The notes: generated by a model from the letters alone, not told the origin. A stretch of DNA of 64,000 bases from an uncultured Eubacteriales bacterium (GCA_900544555.1 UQWD01000004.1:62001-126000), one strand, 5' to 3'. Numbered from the stretch's first letter, positions 51,629 through 61,788 are shown. Numbers and translations are program-made.

Positions 51629-52645
51629 TTATATATCAATGCTAAGCTGCTTTGCAAAGCTCATTTCAAGCAATCGTTCTGGAACATGATCAAACATGTA
51701 ACTCATTGACTCACGGTCGTGTATATACTTAACCGCCTGTGCGAAAAGCGGCGCGGCGGAAATAATGCGTATCTTGCTGGACAGCTCGATAGCCGGGCAT
51801 TCGACCGTATCTGTAGATACCAACAACTTAATAGGGCTGTTCTCTATTTTCTTAACGCCCTTCTCGCCAAGTACCACATGGGATAAAAACGCATAAATAT
51901 CTTTAGCGCCCTTATCCTTAAGTCCGTGCGCCACGTCCACAAGTGTGCCGCCGGAAATAGTAAAATCATCAAGCACGAGGCAGTTCTTGCCCTTGACGTC
52001 TCCAATTATCTCCAAAACCTTCGCGTTTTCATCATGCCCAATTCGCATTTTATCGCCAATGGCCACAGGGCGGCCCAATTCGTCCGCAAACTGACGCGCG
52101 CGTTTCGCGCTGCCCGCGTCCGGCGAAACAACAACCAGATCATCGTCAACAATGCCCATGCGCCTTGCGTATTCGCAAAGGAGGGATTGTGCGTATAAAT
52201 GATCGACCGGTTTTTTAAAAAACCCTTGAACCTGAGGGCTGTGAAGATCCATCGTTAAAACCCGATCCGCGCCGGCAAGTTCTATGCAGTCCGCGCATAC
52301 TCGGGCGCGGATCGAGACGCGGGGCTCGTCCTTTTTATCGCCCTTAGCATAGCTGAAATACGGGATTATTGCCGTAACCGAATTGGCGCTGGCACGTTTA
52401 AAAGCGTCTATCCAGAAGAGCAGTTCCATAAATTCATCGTTTGGCTGCCGGCCAATGGTTTGAACAATATAAACGTCCTTATCGCGGATGCATTCATTAA
52501 TGCGTACAAACGTATTGCCTTCAGAGAATTTTATTGATTCAGAATCGCCCAGTGGAGCGCCTAAATATTCGCACATCTTCAGGGCAAACGCCCTGCTGGT
52601 ATTGTTGCCCGCAAATATCTTGATGGTTCCGCCGCCTTCAAACAT
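51629..52645 (-). CDS. prs: Divergent ribose-phosphate pyrophosphokinase
   Basis: 338 residues, homologous to PRPP synthetase: IKIFAGNNTSRAFALKMCEY, EGNTFVRINECIRDKDVYIV, IPYFSYAKGDKKDEPR, LTMDLHSPQVQGFF, VVSPDAGSAKRAR, and the PRPP loop CLVLDDFTISGGTL. The canonical loop is VDDMIDTAGT and the canonical flexible loop YARQDRK; both differ here (FTISGGT, YAKGDKK), so it belongs to the divergent Prs paralogue type. The conserved Lys/Arg and DLHSxQ site remain, so activity is plausible. The start at 52645 has GAGGTAACGGGC upstream. Confidence 0.85.
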   Translation of the reverse strand: MFEGGGTIKIFAGNNTSRAFALKMCEYLGAPLGDSESIKFSEGNTFVRINECIRDKDVYIVQTIGRQPNDEFMELLFWIDAFKRASANSVTAIIPYFSYAKGDKKDEPRVSIRARVCADCIELAGADRVLTMDLHSPQVQGFFKKPVDHLYAQSLLCEYARRMGIVDDDLVVVSPDAGSAKRARQFADELGRPVAIGDKMRIGHDENAKVLEIIGDVKGKNCLVLDDFTISGGTLVDVAHGLKDKGAKDIYAFLSHVVLGEKGVKKIENSPIKLLVSTDTVECPAIELSSKIRIISAAPLFAQAVKYIHDRESMSYMFDHVPERLLEMSFAKQLSIDI

Positions 52646-52918
52646 ATGCCCGTTACCTCGCCTGTCGTATTTTGCGGTCTTATTATAACAGAAGGAGACA
52701 AGTCAGGCAATGTCCATTATTGACATTACAATACGGTCAGTTCATAAGCTATGTTTATATTGCAAAATGAAATAATCTGAAGACCCAATATGAGTTAAAG
52801 CCCGATAAAGCCTTATAACAGCCGTTTGATAGGACGAGGTGCTGTGAGGTTTTATTAATTTCATTTATATCTGTATTAAGTAAATGGTAAAAGATAATCG
52901 GTATAAAAATTCAACTTT

Positions 52919-53764
52919 CTAATACGGAGAGCTTTTATTCGATTCATGCCACTTTTCAAGAAAGGCATTATAGGCTTTATAAAGCTTTTGAGTATAACGC
53001 CATGCGCAGCCTAATTTCACCGCCTTCCTGTTTTGCCCGTGATAATCGCTTCCGCAGGTAATCAACAGCTCATATCGCTCTGCAAGCATAGAGTAGTATT
53101 CCGTCTGCTTTGTCGTTGAGGAAGGATAGTATGCCTCAATAGCTCCCAGCCCGCAGCTTTTAAGGCGTCGGATAAGCGGTTCAGGAGCGAAATCAAAATG
53201 ACATGGATGCGCAATTGCGGCCAAACCCCCGCACTGTACGATAAGCCGCACGGCATCCTCGGGCGAAATGCCGTTTGCCGGGACATAAGCCGGCCGCCCT
53301 TTCTTTAGGTAGCGTTCAAACGCATCGCCCTTGCTGGAGGCATAACCTCCCGCTACAAGCGCGTTCGCGATATGAAGCCGCGTTAAGTTGCCCTTAATCG
53401 GCTCAAGATAAGGTGCCGCATCGCATTGCAGGGTTCGAAGCTTAGCAAGCATACTGGCGTTTCGACGTTCGCGTTCGCCGCAAAGCCAGTCCAACGTTTG
53501 CTTTAACATATCATTATGCATATCAAAGCCCCAACCCAATATATGAAGCTCCGATGGATGCACCGTATTAAACTCAATTCCTGATAGGACCTTAATATCT
53601 TCCCTTTCGCCGGCTTTTGCCGCCTCCGCTACGCCCAAAATGGAATCATGATCCGTTAAAGATATCATTTTAAGCCCGCGAACTTTCGCGGCGCGCACAA
53701 TAGCGGTAGGGCTGTCCGTACCATCGGAATAATAGGAATGGATATGCATATCAAACGGTTCCAT
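52919..53764 (-). CDS. PHP-domain phosphoesterase
   Basis: 281 residues of the PHP family (YciV/RNase AM and 3',5'-nucleoside bisphosphatase type). Metal ligands: DMHIHSYYSDGTDSP, SLTDHDSILG, GIEFNT, LHILGWGF, IAHPCHF, and GSDYHG near the end. CAGGAGCGCTTT precedes the ATG. Likely hydrolyses nucleotide phosphoesters such as pAp or short RNA ends (inferred). Confidence 0.9.
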   Translation of the reverse strand: MEPFDMHIHSYYSDGTDSPTAIVRAAKVRGLKMISLTDHDSILGVAEAAKAGEREDIKVLSGIEFNTVHPSELHILGWGFDMHNDMLKQTLDWLCGERERRNASMLAKLRTLQCDAAPYLEPIKGNLTRLHIANALVAGGYASSKGDAFERYLKKGRPAYVPANGISPEDAVRLIVQCGGLAAIAHPCHFDFAPEPLIRRLKSCGLGAIEAYYPSSTTKQTEYYSMLAERYELLITCGSDYHGQNRKAVKLGCAWRYTQKLYKAYNAFLEKWHESNKSSPY

Positions 53765-54174
53765 AAAGCGCTCCTGTAAAATTTAATGTCTTTGCTCGTT
53801 ATGGCATGAAACGTACATTCCTTTGCGCTCACGATAGAGCGCTTTAAGAAGCTGTTTCCGCTCAACCCTCAATACGTTAAAAGCTCGTCGCATATGAGCC
53901 GTTAAAGCTTATCAAAAAACCAATGAAGATCTCGGGAAAAACAGTGCCGGCAGTTTCTAAGCGGCGCAATTAGCCTAACGGTCGATGTCCGCAACATAAG
54001 CACCCAGTGTTTTCACAGTCGAGGCGCCGTCTTTGATAGCCTGAAAGAAGCGGCATGCCGCTTCTTTCATTGCTTTGCTTATATAACGTCTAGCATATCG
54101 CGCTATAAAGCTTGTGTTAAGCATTCGCTAAATAGCATCGTTAACTAACCCGTCCATACCGCCGTCAAGCTTTA
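53765..54174. other. Non-coding stretch with a 28-bp perfect palindrome
   Basis: About 410 bases. Holds the palindrome at 54042-54069; otherwise no gene seen. Confidence 0.5.
54042..54069. terminator. 28-bp perfect palindrome, probable bidirectional terminator
   Basis: TGAAAGAAGCGGCA joined directly to its reverse complement, with no loop base, about 105 bases downstream of ftsH. TTC-rich flanks on both sides fit weak terminators in both directions. Confidence 0.55.
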
Positions 54175-56169
54175 TTAATCCGAGGTTCTGCTCCCATCCG
54201 GATTAAGGCGGCCTTTTTCCGTATCATCAGGCAAATTGCTATCGCTCTGAGCAGCTTGTTCAACTTGCTCGGCGCGCTTATCCGCCCGCTTATCTAAATC
54301 AACCGGTTCGCCGCTAAACACTTTCTCAAACTCCTCGCCCGAAAGCCGTTCATACTCGATTAATGCTTTGGCGACCGCGTCAACGCCCGCTCTGTTTTCC
54401 TCAAGCGTATGCCGTGCGCGTTCATACTGTTCGTCAAGTATATGGCGTACCTCAGCGTCAACCCTGGCGGCTATTTCCTCCGAATAGTTGTTTCTATGAC
54501 CCCATTCGCGGCCTATGAAGATCTCCTCCCTGCTTGCCAGGCAAACCGGGCCGATTCTATCGCTCATACCCCATTCCGTAACCATTCGGCGGGCAAGCTC
54601 GCTCGCGCGCTGTAAATCGTTTGAAGCGCCCGTGCTGATATCGTCCAGCGCAACCTCTTCCGCTACGCGTCCTCCAAGGAGCATTGCGATAAAATCAAGC
54701 AGTTTTCCCTTGGATACATGCATTTCATCATTTTCAGGCAAAGATACCGTGTATCCCGCCGCTTCACCGCGGGGGATTATACTGATTTCCTGAATCTTTT
54801 CCTTCTTGGCAAGCTTATGCTGCACCACCGCATGACCCGCCTCATGATAAGCTGTGATGCGTTTATCCGCTTCCGTTATTACGCGGCTTCTTTTTTCCGG
54901 CCCCATTGTTACGCGGCTAACCGCTTCCTCAAGCTCATCGGGCGTAATTTCACGCTTATTCTTTCTGGCCGAGAGAATCGCGGCCTCGTTAAGAATATTC
55001 TCCAAATCCGCGCCGGTAAAACCGGGCGTGCGCTTCGCCATCTGATCAAGATCCACCTCCGCGGAGAGCGGTTTATTGCGCGAATGTACTTTAAGTATTT
55101 CAAAACGGCCTTTTCTATCAGGCGGATAAACGGTTATTTGCCTGTCGAACCTTCCGGGACGCAGAAGCGCGGGGTCCAAAACATCCGCCCGGTTTGTCGC
55201 CGCCATGACGATTATTCCCTCGTTCGGCGCAAATCCGTCCATCTCAACAAGAAGCTGGTTCAATGTCTGCTCTCGCTCGTCGTGGCCGCCGCCGAGCCCC
55301 GTGCCGCGCTGCCTGCCAACAGCATCAATTTCATCGATAAAAACGATGGCCGGAGCACAGCGCTTTGCCGTATTGAAAAGATCTCGAACGCGGCTCGCGC
55401 CTACGCCAACAAACATCTCCATGAAATCCGAGCCGGAAATGGAGAAGAACGGCACGTCGGCCTCACCCGCCGACGCCCTGGCCAACAGCGTTTTTCCCGT
55501 ACCCGGCGGGCCCATGAGAAGGACGCCCTTGGGAATGCGCGCGCCCATTTCCGAAAAGCGCTGAGGCGAACGCAAAAACTCGACGACCTCGCGTAATTCT
55601 TCTTTTTCCTCATCCGCGCCCGCAACATCGTCGAACGTTACCTTGTTTTTTCCGTCTACATTCACGCGGGCCCGACTTTTGCCGAAGCTCATCGCGCTCT
55701 TGCTCCCCTGATTCTGCATATAAAAGAACAGGGCTAGCATTCCGCCGAGAATCAGGAGATATGGCAGCAGGGTCAGGAACAGGCTGGGTTGAGGCGTCGG
55801 GTTATACTGGAATGTAAACCCGTAATCGTCTACCGTTATCTCATCAACGGTTTTATCCGGCGTTTTTGACGCGACTATCTTATTTAAGTCGTCAATAAGG
55901 GTAGTCGGCGAAACAACAACGGAAAAATCATATTTACCGTCTTCAAAAAAGTCTTTATCGTTATACTGGGAATCAACGCGCAGGCCATAAAGCGTTTTTT
56001 CAGTAAGCTGCACAGCCTTAACCTGATCGTTTCGCACCATATCCAAAAACTCGGAGTAGCGCGGCGTATCCGGTTTATTACCGTCAAAATTTACGCCCGT
56101 AACCATGAAGATAATCATGGCTAGAAGAAGAAGATATATTAACGGCGTACGCAATTTTTTTAATTTCAA
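54175..56169 (-). CDS. ftsH: ATP-dependent zinc metalloprotease FtsH
   Basis: About 664 residues. Two N-terminal membrane spans flank an extracytoplasmic domain (residues about 10-130); then the AAA domain with Walker A GPPGTGKT, Walker B IVFIDEIDAVG and SRH NRADVLDPALLRPGRFD; then the zinc protease with HEAGH (ITAYHEAGHAVV) and the third ligand region. It degrades membrane and regulatory proteins. The most likely start is TTG at 56169, nine bases after AGGAGG; TTG at 56175 is only three bases away. A Glu/Asp-rich tail ends the protein. Confidence 0.96.
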   Translation of the reverse strand: MKLKKLRTPLIYLLLLAMIIFMVTGVNFDGNKPDTPRYSEFLDMVRNDQVKAVQLTEKTLYGLRVDSQYNDKDFFEDGKYDFSVVVSPTTLIDDLNKIVASKTPDKTVDEITVDDYGFTFQYNPTPQPSLFLTLLPYLLILGGMLALFFYMQNQGSKSAMSFGKSRARVNVDGKNKVTFDDVAGADEEKEELREVVEFLRSPQRFSEMGARIPKGVLLMGPPGTGKTLLARASAGEADVPFFSISGSDFMEMFVGVGASRVRDLFNTAKRCAPAIVFIDEIDAVGRQRGTGLGGGHDEREQTLNQLLVEMDGFAPNEGIIVMAATNRADVLDPALLRPGRFDRQITVYPPDRKGRFEILKVHSRNKPLSAEVDLDQMAKRTPGFTGADLENILNEAAILSARKNKREITPDELEEAVSRVTMGPEKRSRVITEADKRITAYHEAGHAVVQHKLAKKEKIQEISIIPRGEAAGYTVSLPENDEMHVSKGKLLDFIAMLLGGRVAEEVALDDISTGASNDLQRASELARRMVTEWGMSDRIGPVCLASREEIFIGREWGHRNNYSEEIAARVDAEVRHILDEQYERARHTLEENRAGVDAVAKALIEYERLSGEEFEKVFSGEPVDLDKRADKRAEQVEQAAQSDSNLPDDTEKGRLNPDGSRTSD

Positions 56170-56635
56170 AACCAAAATCCTCCTGCAGCGGAATCATCCA
56201 TCGTTTAAAAGGCCTAAAAAGGCCGTCTTTACCATACTACCATAAAAATATTTTCAATTCAAACCATACGTTTGAGCAAAACGTAAATTATTGGTGTCGA
56301 TTTTGTATCCACAAACGTACGCCGGCATTTTTACGTCCGCAGCGTTTATAATCTGCGTAACATTAAATCTAAGCGTTAAGCTTATTGTTCCAACCATTAG
56401 TTTCACACCCAATCGCCCATTTTATTAGGAATAAATTACGAACGGCCCCTTCTACCGCTCTGTAAAGAGTGAAATTGTCGGGGAGATGAACAGTAACCTA
56501 GATATTATCATGTTAAAAATGTATTGAGGCGACCTATCATCAATTATTTAGCTGCGCTAGGAAAAATAATTTATCGCTAAACAAAATTTAATCTGTACAA
56601 AAATGGATTTAAATCGTATAATAAATTAAATAAAG
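56170..56635. other. Non-coding stretch between ftsH and the ileS T-box
   Basis: About 470 bases; I see no gene, only AT-rich sequence that should contain the ftsH and ileS promoters, which are not separable by eye. Confidence 0.4.
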
Positions 56636-56892
56636 CGTTGATTGGGACGCGCGGAAGAAAAATTAGGCTTTAAGCGAGCCGCGGCATGGTGCAAGCGCGG
56701 CAGGCCGTATTCTAACCGTATCACCCATGAGCGCGGCGCGTAACGGCATTATGCCTATTAAGCGCCGACGTGTCCTCACGTTACAGGGGTGCGCGATGAA
56801 GTCGCGCGTTTTAAGAGGGCGCTCTAAGCGCCAACTCGGGTGGTACCGCGAGGCAATTAGCTTACGTCCCGTTTGGGCGGGGCTTTTTTTTT
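56636..56892 (+). promoter_or_regulatory. T-box riboswitch controlling ileS
   Basis: A typical leader. Stem I region from about 56640, probable specifier ATC (56720-56722) for tRNA-Ile, the conserved T-box GGGTGGTACCGCG (56838-56850), and a terminator GTCCCG/CGGGGC followed by T9 (56866-56892). Uncharged tRNA-Ile pairing with the UGG bulge would switch to the antiterminator and let ileS be transcribed. Confidence 0.93.
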
Positions 56893-56966
56893 ACCCGCTT
56901 TGGCGGCGCGTTTATGTTAAAATCTAGCCGTTAAAGATTATCCGAAGTAAAGCAAAGGAGTAAACT

Positions 56967-59900
56967 ATGTACAAGAAGGTTTCAACATCTTTGGATTTCG
57001 CATCCCGCGAAAATGAGACGCTCGCTTTTTGGAATGAACGCGGCATCTTTGAAAAAAGCGTCGAGCTGCGCCGCGGGGGTAAGCCCTATACGTTTTACGA
57101 CGGCCCGCCTACCGCTAACGGCAAGCCGCATATCGGCCACATACTCACGCGTTCAATAAAGGATATTATTCCCCGATACCGCGCGATGAAGGGTTACGAC
57201 GTGCTGCGCAAGGCCGGCTGGGATACGCACGGGCTGCCCGTGGAGCTAGAGGTCGAAAAGCTGCTCGGGCTCGACGGCAAAGAGCAGATAGAGCGCTACG
57301 GCGTGACGCCGTTTATCGATCAGTGCAAAAAATCCGTTTGGAAATATCAGTCCGAATGGGAGGATATAAGCGAGCGAGTAGGTTACTGGGCGGATATGAA
57401 AAACCCTTATGTAACGTATGACAACGATTATATTGAGTCGGAATGGTGGGCGCTTAAAACCATATTTGAAAAGGGCCTGCTTTACAAAGGCCACAAGATC
57501 GTTCCGTACTGCCCTCGCTGCGGTACGTCCCTTTCCTCGCATGAGGTGGCGCAGGGCTATAAGGATGTGAAGGAAGTATCCGCTTTCGCAAAATTCAGGG
57601 TAAAGAACGAGGACGCCTGGTTTCTCGCATGGACCACCACCCCCTGGACCCTGCCCTCTAACGTCGCGCTGTGCGTAAACGCTCTAGAGGACTATTCGCT
57701 CGTTGATTATCAGGGCGATAGGCTGTACTTGGCTTCCGCACTGGTTGAGAAGGTTCTTGGCGAAAGCGCCGCGGTTTTATCGGTTGTGAAAGGTTCCGAG
57801 CTCGTGGGCAAGGAATACGAGCCGCTCTTCGATTTACCGGTAAACCATCAGGGGAAAAAGGGGTGGCGAATTGTTTCGGATGGCTATGTAACGCTTACGG
57901 ACGGCTCAGGCATTGTACATATCGCGCCCGCTTTCGGCGAGGACGACGCGCGTATTGGCCGGGACTGGGATCTCCCCTTTGTGCAGCTTGTGGACGCTTC
58001 AGGGCATATGCGCGGCGGAACGCCCTGGGACGGGATGTTCGTTAAGGATGCGGATAAGCATATACTTGCCGCCCTAGAAGATAACGGCAAACTGTTCAAA
58101 GCCGTCGATTTTGAACACAACTATCCCTTCTGCTGGCGCTGTGATACGCCCCTGGTTTATTACGCGCGGGAAAGCTGGTTTATCCGTATGACGGCTGTAA
58201 AGGATAAGCTAACGGAATTAAACCGGCGAATCAACTGGATACCCGAAACCATCCGTGACGGGCGCATGGGCAAGTTCCTTGAAAACGTCATTGACTGGGG
58301 CATATCGCGCGAGCGGTACTGGGGTACGCCCCTCCCGGTTTGGATGTGCGCCGAATGCGGCCATGTACACGTGGTAGGCAGCAGAAAGGAGCTGCGTGAG
58401 CTTAACCAAAATGTTCCTGAGGATATTGAGCTGCATAAGCCCTATCTGGACGCAATCGAGTTCCCATGCGTTAAATGCGGCGGCGCCATGAAACGCGAAC
58501 CCGTGGTTATCGACTGCTGGTTCGATTCCGGCTCGATGCCCTTTGCGCAGTGGCATTATCCTTTTGAGAATAAAGAGGAGTTTGAAAAGCGCTATCCCGC
58601 CGATTTTATCAGCGAGGCGGTGGATCAGACGCGCGGATGGTTCTATACACTTTCGGCTATCTCTACCTGCTTATTTGACGACCCGGCGTTTTTGAACTGT
58701 ATCGTACTAGGCCACGTGCAGGATAAAGACGGCGTTAAAATGAGCAAGCATAAAGGAAACGTGGTCGATCCGTGGACCGTATTGGATAAACAGGGAGCGG
58801 ACGCCGTACGCTGGTATTTCTATACCGCATCCATGCCATGGCTCCCTAACCGTTTTTCCGCAGACGCGGTGAGCGAAAGCCAGCGCAAATTCATGGGTAC
58901 GCTTTGGAACACCTACGCGTTCTATATCCTCTACGCTGAAATTGACGGTTTTGATCCGACCAAGCATACGTTGAGAAAAGAAAACCTTTCGGTTATGGAT
59001 TCATGGGCGCTTTCAAGGCTGAACAGCCTGATAGAAATCGTGGATAAAAATTTGGGCGCTATGCGTATCACCGAGGCCGGGCGGGAGCTCCAGCGCTTTA
59101 CGGACGATCTTTCAAACTGGTACGTGCGGCGCTGCCGCGAGCGTTTCTGGGGGAATGAAATGACTGAGGATAAAGAGGCCGCGTATATGACGCTGTTTAC
59201 CATACTCAACGCGCTATGCCATGTGTGCGCGCCGTTCATACCCTTTATGGCTGAGCAGATGTATCAGAACCTCGTGCGTTCGGTAGATGATAACGCGCCT
59301 GAAAGCATTCACCTGTGCGATTTCCCGGCTGCGGATGATTCCCTTATAGACGGCGAGCTGGAGTCAAATATGGACCGCGTGCTGTCCATTGTCGTTTTGG
59401 GCAGGAGCGCGCGCAACGCTGCCGCGATAAAGAACCGCCAGCCTCTAAGCGAAATGCTTGTACAGGGCGCTGGGCTGCCGGAAGCGTTTATCTCTATCAT
59501 CGCCGAAGAAATGAACGTAAAGAGCGTTAATTTTGTTGACGACGCTACCGGCTTTGTTTCGTACCGCGTAAAACCGCAGCTCAGGACGCTCGGACCCCGT
59601 TACGGAAAAATACTGCCGAAAATCAACCGGTATCTGCAAGGCGAGGGCATAGGCGACGCTGTCGTGGCAGCACATAAGGCCGATATGCCTTATGAATTTG
59701 TGTTAGACGGCGTTACGGTTTCCCTCAGCCCGGCCGACGTATTGGTGGAGACCGCGCAAAAGGAAGGGTTCGCGTCGGAGAATGGTAAAGATACCAGCGT
59801 AGCGCTCAATACGACGTTAACGCGGGAATTGAAAGACGAAGGCAATGTCCGCGAACTGGTATCTAAAATACAGACTATGCGCAAGGAGGCCGGGTTCCAG

Positions 59901-60092
59901 GTTACGGATCATATACGCCTCTATCATACCGGGAACAGCGCTTTAGCGGCGCTCATGGAAAGCTACGGCGCTGTTATCGCGGCCGAAACCCTATCCGACG
60001 ATATCAAAGGCGGTTCCGTATCCGGTTATGTTAAAGAATGGAACATCAACGGGGAATTGGTAACGCTTGGCGTTGAGAGAATCAGCGGATAG
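56967..60092 (+). CDS. ileS: Isoleucyl-tRNA synthetase, long (type 2-like) form
   Basis: 1041 residues. Class I synthetase with the HIGH motif as PTANGKPHIGHI, the editing domain (WTTTPWTLPSN and GSGIVHIAPAFGEDD), KMSKS as VKMSKHKGNVVDPW, and an anticodon-binding C-terminus. At 1041 residues, it is longer than the common 920-residue bacterial type and looks like the second, eukaryote-like type that in some bacteria gives mupirocin tolerance; this is an inference. AAAGGAGTAAACT precedes the ATG. It is under the T-box directly upstream. Confidence 0.96.
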   Translation: MYKKVSTSLDFASRENETLAFWNERGIFEKSVELRRGGKPYTFYDGPPTANGKPHIGHILTRSIKDIIPRYRAMKGYDVLRKAGWDTHGLPVELEVEKLLGLDGKEQIERYGVTPFIDQCKKSVWKYQSEWEDISERVGYWADMKNPYVTYDNDYIESEWWALKTIFEKGLLYKGHKIVPYCPRCGTSLSSHEVAQGYKDVKEVSAFAKFRVKNEDAWFLAWTTTPWTLPSNVALCVNALEDYSLVDYQGDRLYLASALVEKVLGESAAVLSVVKGSELVGKEYEPLFDLPVNHQGKKGWRIVSDGYVTLTDGSGIVHIAPAFGEDDARIGRDWDLPFVQLVDASGHMRGGTPWDGMFVKDADKHILAALEDNGKLFKAVDFEHNYPFCWRCDTPLVYYARESWFIRMTAVKDKLTELNRRINWIPETIRDGRMGKFLENVIDWGISRERYWGTPLPVWMCAECGHVHVVGSRKELRELNQNVPEDIELHKPYLDAIEFPCVKCGGAMKREPVVIDCWFDSGSMPFAQWHYPFENKEEFEKRYPADFISEAVDQTRGWFYTLSAISTCLFDDPAFLNCIVLGHVQDKDGVKMSKHKGNVVDPWTVLDKQGADAVRWYFYTASMPWLPNRFSADAVSESQRKFMGTLWNTYAFYILYAEIDGFDPTKHTLRKENLSVMDSWALSRLNSLIEIVDKNLGAMRITEAGRELQRFTDDLSNWYVRRCRERFWGNEMTEDKEAAYMTLFTILNALCHVCAPFIPFMAEQMYQNLVRSVDDNAPESIHLCDFPAADDSLIDGELESNMDRVLSIVVLGRSARNAAAIKNRQPLSEMLVQGAGLPEAFISIIAEEMNVKSVNFVDDATGFVSYRVKPQLRTLGPRYGKILPKINRYLQGEGIGDAVVAAHKADMPYEFVLDGVTVSLSPADVLVETAQKEGFASENGKDTSVALNTTLTRELKDEGNVRELVSKIQTMRKEAGFQVTDHIRLYHTGNSALAALMESYGAVIAAETLSDDIKGGSVSGYVKEWNINGELVTLGVERISG

Positions 60093-60099
60093 ATTCGCT

Positions 60100-60639
60100 C
60101 TACCCTATCTCCAGCGTGCTTACAACCGCGCCCGCCATATCATATATGGTGAAGGCGCGGTTTTCATATACCGCGTATGTCGCGGGGAATCCGCCCTTTG
60201 GCAGGGATACGGAGCCCGGATTGAGACGGATTACGGTACCACTGCGGCTTAATAGCGGAATATGCGTATGCCCCTCTAAAATTACGTCAATCCCACCCAT
60301 GGGCGGCGGGTTGCCAATGCCCGAAGTATGCGTAAGGAACCATGCCATTGAGTCCGCATAGATCAATGCTTGAGGCGCGGTTATTGGAAAACGCAGCATC
60401 GCCTGATCCACATCCGCGTCGCAATTACCCCGTATGCAGAATATCTTATCCGCCTTGCTGTTGAGTATGTCCGCCGCATCCTTGGGCGAATACGATTCAG
60501 GCAGCGGATTGCGCGGCCCATGATAAAGGATATCACCCAAAAGGATCAGCGTTTGAGCGCGTTCCTGGTTAAAGCGTTCCATCAACCGGCGGCATGCTCC
60601 GGCGGAACCATGCAAGTCAGAAGCTATCAAGAACTTCAC
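60100..60639 (-). CDS. YfcE/MJ0936-type metallophosphodiesterase
   Basis: About 179 residues with calcineurin-like phosphoesterase motifs: ASDLHG, ILLGDILYHGPRNP, RGNCDADV, GHTHIP. GTG at 60639 has GAGGTG six bases upstream; the frame reaches an ATG at 60657 overlapping that site. Cytoplasmic. Substrates of this family include phosphodiesters and in vitro cyclic nucleotides; the real one is unknown. Confidence 0.9.
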   Translation of the reverse strand: MKFLIASDLHGSAGACRRLMERFNQERAQTLILLGDILYHGPRNPLPESYSPKDAADILNSKADKIFCIRGNCDADVDQAMLRFPITAPQALIYADSMAWFLTHTSGIGNPPPMGGIDVILEGHTHIPLLSRSGTVIRLNPGSVSLPKGGFPATYAVYENRAFTIYDMAGAVVSTLEIG

Positions 60640-60702
60640 ACGTATCACCTCATTCACATAATATAATTTGCGGCGAAACGCGTCAATGGAATTAAAAAAT
60701 AA

Positions 60703-60732
60703 TTGACATTAAACGTCGATATGACGTATATT
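60703..60732 (+). promoter_or_regulatory. Sigma-A promoter of cysE
   Basis: TTGACA (60703-60708), an 18-base spacer, TATATT (60727-60732). The start codon is 35 bases downstream. Confidence 0.7.
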
Positions 60733-60766
60733 AGTTCGCAATACATTTAATTGGATGGACACGTAA

Positions 60767-61483
60767 ATGTTTGATACTTTCCGCAGCGACATACGCTGCA
60801 TTTTGGATCGGGACCCCGCCGCGCGCAACGCATTCGAGGTGTTTTTATGCTATCAGGGGTTTCATGCCATACGCGCGCACAGGCTTGCCCATTTTCTTTA
60901 TAAGCGCCGCCTCCGGCTGTTCGCGCGGATCATCGCAGGCGTATCGCGCTTTTTTACCGGAATTGAGATTCATCCCGCGGCGCAGATTGGCAACAGGGTA
61001 TTTATCGATCACGGCGCGGGCGTTGTGATAGGTGAAACCACCTTGATCGGCGACGACGTTACAATTTACCAGGGTACGACGCTGGGCGGCACGGGCAAGG
61101 AAACGGGCAAGCGCCACCCAACCATAGGCAATCATGTCACAATCGCCGCGGGCGCAAGCGTGCTTGGCCCGTTTAAGGTGGGCGACTATGCGAAAATAGG
61201 CGCTGGCGCCGTGGTACTCAAGGAGGTGCCTCCATGCGCCACGGTTGTGGGCGTACCGGGCCGGATTGTAAAATACTCCTGTGATCTAGACCAACTGGAA
61301 CTCGGGATTCATACGCCTGTTCAAAGGCCTGCGTTAAAGGATGCGCAGCCCGGCTTAAAGGGTGAGGACGGCGTGGATTTGGATCAGGTAAGGCTGCCCG
61401 ACCCTGTTGAGCAAGAATTAAAGCTTATCGCAATGCGGTTGGAGCGGATCGAGAGCGCCCTGAATAACGAAAAGCCCGATTAA
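60767..61483 (+). CDS. cysE: Serine O-acetyltransferase
   Basis: 238 residues. N-terminal helical part (DIRCILDRDPAARNAFEVFL), then hexapeptide repeats with catalytic IDHGAGVVIGETTLIGDDV and GGTGKETGKRHPTIG, and the C-terminal VVVGVPGRIVKY. It acetylates serine for cysteine synthesis. A tail of about 45 residues beyond the usual end (DLDQVRLPDPVEQELKLIAM...) is a coiled-coil-like extension seen in some Firmicute CysE. No cysteine T-box was recognised upstream. Confidence 0.94.
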   Translation: MFDTFRSDIRCILDRDPAARNAFEVFLCYQGFHAIRAHRLAHFLYKRRLRLFARIIAGVSRFFTGIEIHPAAQIGNRVFIDHGAGVVIGETTLIGDDVTIYQGTTLGGTGKETGKRHPTIGNHVTIAAGASVLGPFKVGDYAKIGAGAVVLKEVPPCATVVGVPGRIVKYSCDLDQLELGIHTPVQRPALKDAQPGLKGEDGVDLDQVRLPDPVEQELKLIAMRLERIESALNNEKPD

Positions 61484-61788
61484 TGATTTGTATGAAATTG
61501 GAGTTTCGCGCGATATTCCTGCTGCGGGGTATGCAGGTGCGAGGAATATAAGCCGTTGATAGCTTTGTTTGTGATCCCAAACGACACGCGGCTGAGAGAT
61601 TAATCTATAAGAATGTCGGATTTTCCATAGTAAGTATCACAGATGATGCGCAGCCGCTCTTGACGCAATTGTCCCCCGAATCATATATTTGGGGGACCTT
61701 TTTCATTCACCTAACCTCAGCGTTCAAATATTTTTAAGCGGCCGTACTATTCTTAAGCCTTCACGGATTTAAATATTCAAACGCTGAA
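61484..61788. other. Non-coding stretch with terminator
   Basis: About 305 bases, holding the terminator at 61671-61703 that closes the cysE transcript; otherwise nothing seen. Confidence 0.5.
61671..61703 (+). terminator. Rho-independent terminator downstream of cysE
   Basis: GTCCCCC...GGGGGAC stem of seven pairs, extended by AAT/ATT within it, followed by CTTTTT. It is 187 bases after the cysE stop. Confidence 0.75.

Noticed and set aside
51399..51689. 96-codon plus-strand frame
   Set aside because: Overlaps the end of prs on the other strand and has no ribosome site.
54718..55596. 292-codon plus-strand frame opposite ftsH
   Set aside because: Antisense to conserved AAA and protease coding sequence; no ribosome site and no recognisable motif.
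56727..56927. 66-codon frame upstream of ileS
   Set aside because: It lies within the T-box leader and its terminator; the RNA structure explains the sequence.
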